A DNA stretch of 5,859 nt, taken from NCBI GenBank assembly GCA_902783235.1, contig CACZQG010000231.1:1-5859 (forward strand), in the 5' to 3' direction. Under the pieces are notes generated by a model that worked only from the letters and a program-made list of their open reading frames with translations, had not been told where the DNA came from and did no database searches. Each line of letters opens with the position of its first letter. Positions within the stretch are counted from its first letter, which is position 1. A program made the position numbers and the translations under genes. The stretch is from an uncultured Ruminococcus sp. (GTDB lineage Bacteria; Bacillota; Clostridia; Oscillospirales; Ruminococcaceae). Below, piece by piece: positions 1 through 5,098 of this stretch.

Positions 1-386
1 AAATCTTTATAAATTGTTATATCAGAAAATACTCTGCCGTTATATTCACCTGTCTTAAAATTATAAGTGTTCGCATATTCACGAATATAATTTCCATAAT
101 GCCCCTTTCCTTGCGTAGCAATGTAATAGTGAATAAGTGTACCTCCGGTACCCGCACCATTACTAACATCCATAGCTATAAGCTTATCTTCGGCTGATGA
201 TCGTGTAAGACCATTAACAAAATTAATATATGCCGCACTTTTTATATCATACGACTGTGCATTATTATGCACTTTATCATCATCTGCATAAACATTCACT
301 TTGAAAATCGAGAGTGCAGCCGCCAACGCAATGACAAGCGACAAGACGCAAGCAAGAATACCACATAAACTTTTTTTAATACTCAT
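1..386 (-). CDS. Secreted protein of unknown family, 3' end cut by window edge
   Basis: The visible part is 128 codons with no stop, so the gene runs past the left edge. Residues 1-34 form a classic signal peptide: MSIKK, a hydrophobic core at about 7-29, and a V-Y-A cleavage site before an acidic DDD. The mature part is polar and rich in Gly, Tyr, Asn and Ile, with no family I recognise. A stretch around residues 70-105 (AMDVSNGAGTGG, then HYYIATQGKGHYGNYIREYA) may be a beta-rich unit. The start at 386 is chosen because GGAGGG sits 7 nt upstream; the in-frame ATG at 401 would lie before that ribosome binding site. A strong promoter and a structured leader precede it, so it is probably transcribed alone. 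Its codons look more A/T-rich than those of the enzyme operon to the right, which could mean recent acquisition or relaxed codon use. Secretion is well supported; function is unknown. Confidence 0.8.
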   Translation of the reverse strand, partial: MSIKKSLCGILACVLSLVIALAAALSIFKVNVYADDDKVHNNAQSYDIKSAAYINFVNGLTRSSAEDKLIAMDVSNGAGTGGTLIHYYIATQGKGHYGNYIREYANTYNFKTGEYNGRVFSDITIYKD

Positions 387-393
387 ATCCAAG

Positions 394-399
394 CCCTCC
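394..399 (-). promoter_or_regulatory. Ribosome binding site that fixes the start at 386
   Basis: GGAGGG lies 7 nt before the ATG at 386. It falls between that ATG and a second in-frame ATG at 401, so it supports the downstream start. Confidence 0.75.
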
Positions 400-405
400 A
401 TTGTT

Positions 406-458
406 AAGGCACCACCGCACAATAGTTGTATGGTATTGCCTTAAACCCATTTGGTTTA
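406..458 (-). other. Structured 5' leader, two predicted hairpins
   Basis: The mRNA leader of the secreted-protein gene can form two hairpins. The first (442-458) has a 6-bp stem, TAAACC with GGTTTA, and a 5-nt loop. The second (406-442) pairs AAGGC with GCCTT and, after a 3-nt AAT bulge, ACCA with TGGT; its loop holds a small ACAA/TTGT stem. The ribosome binding site begins just after the second hairpin and stays outside it. No U-tract follows, so this is not a terminator. It matches no riboswitch class I know. It may affect mRNA stability or translation. Confidence 0.45.
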
Positions 459-475
459 TATTTCTTGACATTTTC

Positions 476-504
476 ATTATAGCACAACAGCATATATAAG
501 TCAA
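476..504 (-). promoter_or_regulatory. Sigma-A type promoter for the secreted-protein gene
   Basis: A -35 box TTGACT (499-504) and a perfect -10 box TATAAT (476-481) are 17 nt apart. The two bases upstream of the -10 with its one-base gap are TG, an extended -10 (TGCTATAAT). The start site should lie near 469, giving a leader of about 80 nt. The (AT)11 tract directly upstream could act as an AT-rich UP-like element. Confidence 0.8.
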
Positions 505-525
505 TATATATATATATATATATAT
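504..525. repeat. (AT)11 dinucleotide tract
   Basis: Eleven uninterrupted AT units abut the -35 box of the promoter at 476-504. Such tracts change length by replication slippage. Because it lies upstream of the -35 box, a change would not alter the 17-nt spacer but could change upstream DNA shape or polymerase contacts. The tract is self-complementary and lies at the end of the 92-nt region after the wall-anchored protein gene. Confidence 0.95.
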
Positions 526-617
526 GCCGTCACCTTGCTTTATTTTTGTGTATTACAGCTATCAAGAGGGCATCACCCTGCAACTACCGCCCTTCGGCTT
601 TGTGGGGTGTGGTCATA

Positions 618-1289
618 TCATTTTTTCTTTCTTAATATGTATGCTGTCACGCCGGACAAGAGGAGCACTGCCGATGCTGCTCCTATGCCGTTACTGCCTG
701 TTTTGGGAGCACCTACCTTTGGAGCCGATACGGTATCAGCCTGAGCTTCTGATACAGGCTCATCAATGTTTATTATTACAATATGCTCTATATTACAGTT
801 TTCAAAGCTTGCAGAGAAAAAGCTCGAGCCTGTACCCAAGGTTTTGAGATAGCTTTCCTTAAAAGTAAAGCTCATGCTTCCGTCATCATTCTTTGAATAT
901 GTGTAATTTCCGCTGTCAACAACAGATCCCTTATATGTAAGGCTTATAAATTCCCCTGTATCACCAAAGGTCTCAGCCGGATATGAGGCTGTTACAGTGA
1001 CATCGCCGCTTCCGTTCCATTTGGCAATACTGCCTTCATTTTTCTCCGCATAGTCTGCCGGGGGTTCAGCGATTATTGTTTTTATAGTTTTTTCTGCCGA
1101 GGTTTCCTCTGTATTGGTTTCAGAGGCAGGCTGTGTGGTATCCGTTCCCTCATCATCAACTCCCGGCTCTGTGACTGACTGTATTTCAGTTGTGGGTTCC
1201 GCAGATTCTTCAGCATATACCGGGATCGCCGCCATAGCTACTGCTGTTACTGATGCTAATACAGCTAATACTTTTTTTGTCTTGTTCAT
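618..1289 (-). CDS. Sortase-anchored surface protein with X2-like domain
   Basis: A 223-residue exported wall protein. Residues 1-26 are a signal peptide (MNKTKKVLAVLAS... ending P-V-Y-A before EE). Residues 27-75 are a Glu/Thr/Ser-rich low-complexity linker. Residues 76-178 form a compact domain resembling the X2 immunoglobulin-like modules of cellulosomal and cell-surface proteins: a VTVTASYPAETF strand, then VVDSGNYTYS in place of the usual L-x-x-G-x-DYT, then SFTFKESYLKTLGTG and SASFEN. The C-terminus is a sorting signal: APKTG (194-198), a hydrophobic stretch to about 218, then RKKK. Sortase should cleave between T and G and link the protein to peptidoglycan. The start at 1289 is chosen for AGGAGG 8 nt upstream; an earlier in-frame ATG at 1325 lies in a leader hairpin loop with no ribosome binding site. 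It has its own very strong promoter. No catalytic motif is seen, so a structural or binding role is likely. Export and anchoring are confident; the X2 assignment is from memory of the pattern. Confidence 0.85.
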   Translation of the reverse strand: MNKTKKVLAVLASVTAVAMAAIPVYAEESAEPTTEIQSVTEPGVDDEGTDTTQPASETNTEETSAEKTIKTIIAEPPADYAEKNEGSIAKWNGSGDVTVTASYPAETFGDTGEFISLTYKGSVVDSGNYTYSKNDDGSMSFTFKESYLKTLGTGSSFFSASFENCNIEHIVIINIDEPVSEAQADTVSAPKVGAPKTGSNGIGAASAVLLLSGVTAYILRKKK

Positions 1290-1297
1290 TTTAATAT

Positions 1298-1303
1298 CCT
1301 CCT
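1298..1303 (-). promoter_or_regulatory. Consensus ribosome binding site, start at 1289
   Basis: AGGAGG lies 8 nt before the ATG at 1289. It decides between this start and the longer reading from 1325, which would add 12 residues ahead of the signal peptide. Confidence 0.85.
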
Positions 1304-1314
1304 GATGATGTATT

Positions 1315-1348
1315 GATGTGACCATGCCACATCCGGACTTTTGTCCGG
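1315..1348 (-). other. Two adjacent hairpins at the mRNA 5' end
   Basis: Counting from the promoter at 1353-1381, transcription should begin near 1346-1348, at or within the first hairpin. That hairpin (1333-1348) is perfect: CCGGAC, loop AAAA, GTCCGG. The second (1315-1333) pairs GATGTG with CACATC around a 7-nt loop and shares one base with the first. The ribosome binding site follows and looks unpaired. 5'-end hairpins often protect mRNA from decay. The 16-bp palindrome could instead be an operator for a repressor. Confidence 0.55.
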
Positions 1349-1352
1349 TATC

Positions 1353-1381
1353 ATTATATCACCCATACCATGCATTGTCAA
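1353..1381 (-). promoter_or_regulatory. Perfect-consensus sigma-A promoter with extended -10
   Basis: TTGACA (1376-1381) and TATAAT (1353-1358) are separated by exactly 17 nt. TG one base upstream of the -10 box makes an extended -10 (TGATATAAT). It drives the wall-anchored protein gene. A promoter matching consensus this well is expected to be very strong, so the palindrome just downstream or the repeats just upstream may hold regulatory sites. Confidence 0.9.
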
Positions 1382-1384
1382 GGC

Positions 1385-1422
1385 AAAATTACCAATTGGT
1401 CGTTTTTTTGACCTGATTGGTA
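1385..1422 (-). terminator. Second hairpin after the lipoprotein gene: weak terminator or operator
   Basis: ACCAAT (1416-1421) pairs with ATTGGT (1391-1396), and GGTC (1410-1413) with GACC (1398-1401), around an A-rich 8-nt loop. A small CA/A internal loop interrupts the stem. Only four U residues follow. It could be a backup terminator for the lipoprotein gene. Alternatively, the two ATTGGT-containing half-sites lie about two helical turns apart just upstream of the -35 box at 1376-1381, where an activator might bind. Confidence 0.4.
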
Positions 1423-1435
1423 TATAATCAAATTA

Positions 1436-1474
1436 TTAAACAAGAGCACACCCCCCACAAGCTGTGAGAGGTGC
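1436..1474 (-). terminator. Likely rho-independent terminator of the lipoprotein gene
   Basis: Six bases after the stop codon of the lipoprotein gene, GCAC and CACA pair with TGTG and GTGC around a GCT loop. CTCT against a G-run between them extends the stem through G-U pairs, with a small bulge. The hairpin spans 1446-1474 and is followed by the U-rich TCTTGTTT. The imperfect stem and broken U-tract lower confidence. Confidence 0.5.
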
Positions 1475-1480
1475 AGAAAT

Positions 1481-2170
1481 TTATTCTTCTTCACTTTCAT
1501 CCTGTAAGCTATCGGTCGATTCCCCTGTCTCCGTGGTCTCTGTTTCCTCGGGAGCTTCCGTTTCCTCCGGGACTTCCGTTTCCTTTTCCCTTATGTTCGG
1601 TTCACCGGTAATATCCTCTATTTCGGCTGTGGGCTTTTGGGATATATCACCGCTTATCACTCTGAAATCGGTAAATTTCATTTTCAGTTTAAGGTTCTCC
1701 ATTTCAAATCCCGACAAAGCATTATTCTTATCGAATATCAGCAAATATTTGCCCAGCTCGGTCTCTCCGCTTACAACCAGCTGGTTATCCTTTTCCTCTC
1801 CCGTCAGCTCTCCCTGCTCGGCAGCCTTTTCACTTACGCCGATAAAGGCTGATATCATGGATTTCATAGGCAAAGCTGTCTTAGGTACGGAAAAGCTCAG
1901 ACCGTTATAGGAAGCCTCAACATTGTTGTCCTTGAATGTAAGGATTATTCCCGAAAGAGTATCCGGAGAGGAGAACTCCACCTCCCAGTTATTGATGTCA
2001 CGGCGTGTGAAGACCGCCTCCGCCCTCATATCCTCGTACTCTATCTCAGCCGAAAGGGTAAAGGGCTTCCCCAGCTCGGGCGAGCACTTCTTGTCCCCCA
2101 TTCCGCCGCAGGCGCACAGAGACACCAGCATCAATATAGCGGTAATAAAACAAGCAGTCAATTTCTTCAT
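1481..2170 (-). CDS. Lipoprotein with acidic Glu/Thr-rich tail
   Basis: A 229-residue exported lipoprotein. The N-terminus MKKLTACFITAILMLVSL is followed by a lipobox L-C-A-C with the lipidated Cys at 21, so it should be anchored on the outer face of the membrane. Residues about 35-178 form a beta-rich domain with alternating strands (FTLSAEIEYEDMRAEAVF, GIILTFKDNNVEASYNGLSF, KYLLIFDKNNALSGFEM). Its pattern recalls LolA/LppX-like or similar beta-sheet lipoproteins, but I cannot assign a family. Residues about 179-229 are disordered and very acidic, including three six-residue repeats (197-214). AAGGAG lies 9 nt before the start. It sits 203 bp downstream of the NAD(P)HX repair operon with a probable terminator between, so it is likely a separate unit, yet no convincing promoter is visible. 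It and the next gene both encode surface proteins with acidic Thr/Glu-rich segments, which suggests a shared envelope context. Confidence 0.85.
   Translation of the reverse strand: MKKLTACFITAILMLVSLCACGGMGDKKCSPELGKPFTLSAEIEYEDMRAEAVFTRRDINNWEVEFSSPDTLSGIILTFKDNNVEASYNGLSFSVPKTALPMKSMISAFIGVSEKAAEQGELTGEEKDNQLVVSGETELGKYLLIFDKNNALSGFEMENLKLKMKFTDFRVISGDISQKPTAEIEDITGEPNIREKETEVPEETEAPEETETTETGESTDSLQDESEEE
1529..1582 (-). repeat. Three 18-bp tandem repeats within the lipoprotein tail
   Basis: Three in-frame 18-bp units read GAAACGGAAGTCCCGGAG, GAAACGGAAGCTCCCGAG and GAAACAGAGACCACGGAG. They encode ETEVPE, ETEAPE and ETETTE (residues 197-214). The first two units are nearly identical and the third has drifted. 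Copy changes would lengthen or shorten the tail without a frameshift. Confidence 0.9.
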
Positions 2171-2259
2171 AATAAAACTCTCCTTTATAATAATTATTGA
2201 ATAAGAGCTTTTTTATTCCTTAAATTTTAACTGCCTTTGTTTTTCAGAACGCTTTTTTG

Positions 2260-2283
2260 AAAAAAACTTTGAAAAAAGCTTTT
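2260..2283 (-). terminator. A/U-extended hairpin, likely operon terminator
   Basis: On the minus strand AAAAGCTTT pairs with AAAGTTTTT (one G-U pair) around a TTTC loop, ending in a run of seven U. It lies about 90 nt after the NAD(P)HX repair gene. An alternative pairing of GCTTTTTT (2251-2258) with AAAAAAGC (2272-2279) is possible. The stem has few G-C pairs, so termination may be partial and could let some transcript reach the lipoprotein gene. Confidence 0.5.
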
Positions 2284-2373
2284 ACCTCACGCACTTACTC
2301 AGTATGTATAGCTTACTATTAATAAAAGTATACACTTGAATGAAGCACAAAGACCGCTGTGCAGCAGTGCATA

Positions 2374-3918
2374 TCAAGCTGAGAAATGCGATGAGGATGC
2401 AGCGTCACCCTGCTTGAAGGCTTCGGGCAGACACTCAATAATGTCCGTTGCCTTCATGCACTGCCGGGTGTACCTCTCTGCGGCTATATCCCCTGCCAGA
2501 CCGTGGAGATACACTCCTGCGGATGCGCTGTTGAAGGGAGATATTTTCTGTGCTGTCAGCGAAGCGATCACACCTGCCAGAACATCGCCGCTGCCCCCCT
2601 TTGCCATTCCGCTGTTGCCCGTCTGATTGACAAAAACATAATCCTTATATGCTATTAGCGTTCCTGCGCCTTTAAGCACACATACTGCGCCGGTCTTGTC
2701 CTTTAGCTCCGTGACAGCCGCAAGTCTGTCCCACTGCACCTCCTTAGCGGTCTTGCCGAGAAGCCGACCCATTTCTCCCGGGTGAGGGGTAAGAATGATC
2801 TCGTCCCCCTTGTCCTTAATAATATCTATGCTGTCTGCTATGCAGTTTATTCCGTCTGCGTCAATAATTTTAGGACAGCTTATGTTTTGTATGATTTTTT
2901 TTATCAGAGCCTTAGTGCCGTCTGCCGTACCCATACCGCAGCCGATAAGTACTGCCGATGCCTTTTGAGAGAGCTTCACTATCTCATCAAGGTTATCCTC
3001 GGTAAGATATCCATCAGGTGCTTTAAGGGGCTGTATCATAGCCTCGGGGTAACGTGAGGCTATCATCCGGGTCACAAAGGGGGTGGAAGCCACCTGTACC
3101 AGTCCAACACCGCTCCTGAGTGCTCCCCCCACAGCCATGACACACGCCCCGGGCATGGTGTCGTTGCCGCAGATAACAAGCAGCCTGCCATTGTCCCCCT
3201 TGTTTATATCGTGAGCTTTCTGTGAAATACCGTATACCGGTCCATGAATAATATTTATATACGTCTTTAGCCGGATATCCGCATTTTCGGGGATACCTAT
3301 CTCCCCTATCCTTACTTCACCGCAGTATTCTCTGAGGGGATACTGGGTCATGCCGAATTTCATTCGTCCGAAGGTGACTGTTTCGTTCACTTCAAGCGTC
3401 CCCTCCGACACCCCACCTGTAAGGCTGTTGCCGCCGCTGGGTACATCCACCGCTATGGTATGCGCCCAGGTACGGCTGCATTCCTCAAAGAGTTCAACTA
3501 TATTTTCGGGCAGCTCACCGTGAAAGCCCGTACCGAAAATACCGTCGGCAATTATGGAATACTTATCCTCCGAGATATTGTCAATGATATCCGAGTATTC
3601 GGTCAGTATCGTCACATTTTTGAGCCGCCGGAAATTTTCTTTTGAAATATCCGTTTTCGGCTCACCGCATACAAGTGCCACAGTACAGCGTATATCTCTT
3701 TCTTCAAGCAGACGGGCGGCAACAAAACAGTCGCCGCCGTTATTTCCGCTGCCGCACAAAAACAGCACGTTTTTATTTACCTTTTCTTTCAGCCTTTCAA
3801 GTATCAGAAGCGCAAGACCCGTACCTGCATTTTCCATCATTTCAAGATAGGAAACACCGCTTTCATCGGTAATCCTTTCAAGCTGCTTCATCTGCCCGGG
3901 AGTAACAACACACGCCAT
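2374..3918 (-). CDS. nnrD: Bifunctional NAD(P)HX epimerase/dehydratase
   Basis: A 514-residue cytosolic repair enzyme, full length for the fused YjeF form (NnrE + NnrD). The N-terminal epimerase interconverts R- and S-NAD(P)HX; the C-terminal kinase-like domain dehydrates S-NAD(P)HX back to NAD(P)H, in bacteria usually with ADP. Epimerase domain about 1-215: CGSGNNGGDC (55-64), the conserved Asp in ADGIFGTGF (125), AVDVPSG (156-162). Dehydratase domain about 230-505: KGDNGRLLVICGN (240-252), DADGIN (353-358), TPHPGE (377-382), LKGAGT (415-420), and GGSGDVLAG (441-449) with the expected catalytic Asp445. The usual Gly after NNGGD is Cys64 here. The start at 3918 is chosen because it follows the upstream stop by one base (TGATATG), the family begins with such a VVTPGQMKQLE segment, and GAAGGAAG lies 9 nt upstream. 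The longer reading to 3984 would overlap the upstream gene by 65 bp. Last gene of a three-gene operon. Confidence 0.95.
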   Translation of the reverse strand: MACVVTPGQMKQLERITDESGVSYLEMMENAGTGLALLILERLKEKVNKNVLFLCGSGNNGGDCFVAARLLEERDIRCTVALVCGEPKTDISKENFRRLKNVTILTEYSDIIDNISEDKYSIIADGIFGTGFHGELPENIVELFEECSRTWAHTIAVDVPSGGNSLTGGVSEGTLEVNETVTFGRMKFGMTQYPLREYCGEVRIGEIGIPENADIRLKTYINIIHGPVYGISQKAHDINKGDNGRLLVICGNDTMPGACVMAVGGALRSGVGLVQVASTPFVTRMIASRYPEAMIQPLKAPDGYLTEDNLDEIVKLSQKASAVLIGCGMGTADGTKALIKKIIQNISCPKIIDADGINCIADSIDIIKDKGDEIILTPHPGEMGRLLGKTAKEVQWDRLAAVTELKDKTGAVCVLKGAGTLIAYKDYVFVNQTGNSGMAKGGSGDVLAGVIASLTAQKISPFNSASAGVYLHGLAGDIAAERYTRQCMKATDIIECLPEAFKQGDAASSSHFSA

Positions 3919-3919
3919 A

Positions 3920-5086
3920 TCACTTATCTTCCTTCTTTTCTGTGGTATAGAAGGGACGGGAATCCTTGAATACCCTCTGGGCAAATTCGGATGAGTAGTC
4001 TATAAAATCTATTGGGATATTATTTGCATTGGGCATTGCATTTTCCGCTATCTCGTCATAGAGCTGTTCGGGCTTTTCAGGGAGCTTTCCCTCCAGTGCC
4101 ACAAGATAGCTGCTGTCATTGTTTCTCATCATAAGCTTGAGATATGCTGCTTTAATGTATTCCTTATCCCACAACGCTTCGGAGATCTTTCTCACCATTT
4201 CAAGGGGATATTCCTTCGGCTCTCCCACGGATATCACAGCCTGTTCCTTTTTCAGCTCCTCTGCTGCCTGTTCTATGGTCTTAAGCATCTCATTATCCAG
4301 AATGATATTTACACCAAAGGGATTTATTACTATACCATCCCCCTTTGCCACAAAGCTTGCCATATCCTTAAAGCCTGCCGCCATTACGGTGTACTGTGTT
4401 TCTCTGTCGTATTTTCTGTACTCGTTCCAGTCGGTGAAGAAGGGATAGTATTTTTTGCCGTCACTGTTTTCCAGTACAGGGAAATAGATCCTGCTGTCCT
4501 CTGTGACCTGTATCTCTCCATCGCTGATATCCTTTATTTTCAGCTCCTTGGTATCCGCCGGGATGATATATTCCGCCTTGAACACCTCAGAAAAGAGTAT
4601 CTGCCAGAGCTTTGGGTCGATGTTTTTCCGATCATTTTCCTGGAAAATAAAATTTGCGGTCCTGAGCAGCCGGGGATTGACAATATGTCTTGCCTGCTTG
4701 TTTTCGGTCTGAGGCACAGGCTTCCTGATTATGTCATAAAGGCTGAGATTCAGGTAATGCTGACCGTTGTCAATGACAATACAGTCAAAGCCTGCCCTGT
4801 AAAGATCCCCGAACAGCATCATACGGTATTTTACCGGGTTTTCCGCTGCCATGATCTTTTTACCCATGCTTTCCATATGAGCGCAGTATTTATCAAAAAA
4901 ATCCTTGCTGCTGAAAATATAGGCTGCCGCCCTTCCGTTTTCATTTCCCACAAAATAATTGTTGGAATTTTCCGAATAGGCTATCCACAGTACATCAGTT
5001 TCCTGGATAGCTCTGATGATCTTAATGTATGTTTCCTGGGTCTTGTTTTCCGAAAACCCGGTTATAAGCTGCTGTAATGCTGACAT
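3920..5086 (-). CDS. SseB-family protein with duplicated N-terminal domain
   Basis: A 388-residue soluble protein with no signal peptide or membrane segment. Residues about 185-285 match the SseB N-terminal pattern (RIYFPVLENSDGKKYYPFFTD, VAKGDGIVINPFGVNIILD). Residues about 286-385 match the SseB C-terminal domain (VGEPKEYP, IKAAYLKLMMRNNDSSYLVALEG, then PIDFIDYSSEFAQ and a closing RPFYTTEK). Residues about 15-122 look like a second, diverged N-terminal copy: LWIAYSE..., AAAYIFSSKDFFDKY, LYRAGFDCIVIDNGQHYLNLSLYDII. SseB was named for enhanced serine sensitivity in E. coli; its biochemical role is unknown. The start at 5086 has AAAGGAG 7 nt upstream, overlapping the stop codon of the preceding gene. 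It lies 12 nt after that gene and one base before the NAD(P)HX repair gene, so the three are co-transcribed. The family call is fairly sure; the duplication is inferred from pattern only. Confidence 0.8.
   Translation of the reverse strand: MSALQQLITGFSENKTQETYIKIIRAIQETDVLWIAYSENSNNYFVGNENGRAAAYIFSSKDFFDKYCAHMESMGKKIMAAENPVKYRMMLFGDLYRAGFDCIVIDNGQHYLNLSLYDIIRKPVPQTENKQARHIVNPRLLRTANFIFQENDRKNIDPKLWQILFSEVFKAEYIIPADTKELKIKDISDGEIQVTEDSRIYFPVLENSDGKKYYPFFTDWNEYRKYDRETQYTVMAAGFKDMASFVAKGDGIVINPFGVNIILDNEMLKTIEQAAEELKKEQAVISVGEPKEYPLEMVRKISEALWDKEYIKAAYLKLMMRNNDSSYLVALEGKLPEKPEQLYDEIAENAMPNANNIPIDFIDYSSEFAQRVFKDSRPFYTTEKKEDK
3928..3935 (-). promoter_or_regulatory. Ribosome binding site inside the upstream gene's end
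   Basis: GAAGGAAG lies within the last codons of the SseB-family gene, 9 nt before the ATG at 3918. With stop and start only one base apart, the two genes are probably translationally coupled. Confidence 0.6.
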
Positions 5087-5098
5087 GATAGTTCTCCT

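Noticed and set aside
387..503. Known riboswitch in the leader of the secreted-protein gene
   Set aside because: The leader is about 80 nt and folds into two hairpins, but I see no conserved core of any riboswitch class I know.
540..600. Terminator after the wall-anchored protein gene
   Set aside because: Short AGGG/CCCT and GCC/GGC pairings exist at about 555-595, but none has a U-tract; no terminator can be supported here.
524..847. Plus-strand 107-codon open frame starting in the AT tract
   Set aside because: Antisense to the wall-anchored protein's 3' part and without a ribosome binding site; its composition looks random.
1290..1325. 12-residue N-terminal extension of the wall-anchored protein
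   Set aside because: It would put polar residues ahead of a normal signal peptide, and its ATG lies in a hairpin loop without a ribosome binding site.
1464..1910. Plus-strand 148-codon open frame, Ser/Val-rich
   Set aside because: It is the mirror of the lipoprotein's Glu/Thr-rich tail; no ribosome binding site and no protein-like character.
2343..2360. GCACA/TGTGC hairpin just after the repair gene as its terminator
   Set aside because: Only a 5-bp stem with an 8-nt loop and no proper U-tract; the hairpin at 2260-2283 fits better.
3554..3850. Plus-strand 98-codon open frame
   Set aside because: Antisense to the well-supported NAD(P)HX repair gene, which has conserved motifs throughout.
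3919..3984. 22-residue N-terminal extension of the repair enzyme
   Set aside because: It would overlap the upstream gene, is basic and Pro-rich, and lacks family similarity; the ATG at 3918 has a ribosome binding site.
4119..4448. Plus-strand 109-codon open frame with hydrophobic stretches
   Set aside because: Antisense to the SseB-family gene; the hydrophobic look comes from reading that gene's codons in reverse.
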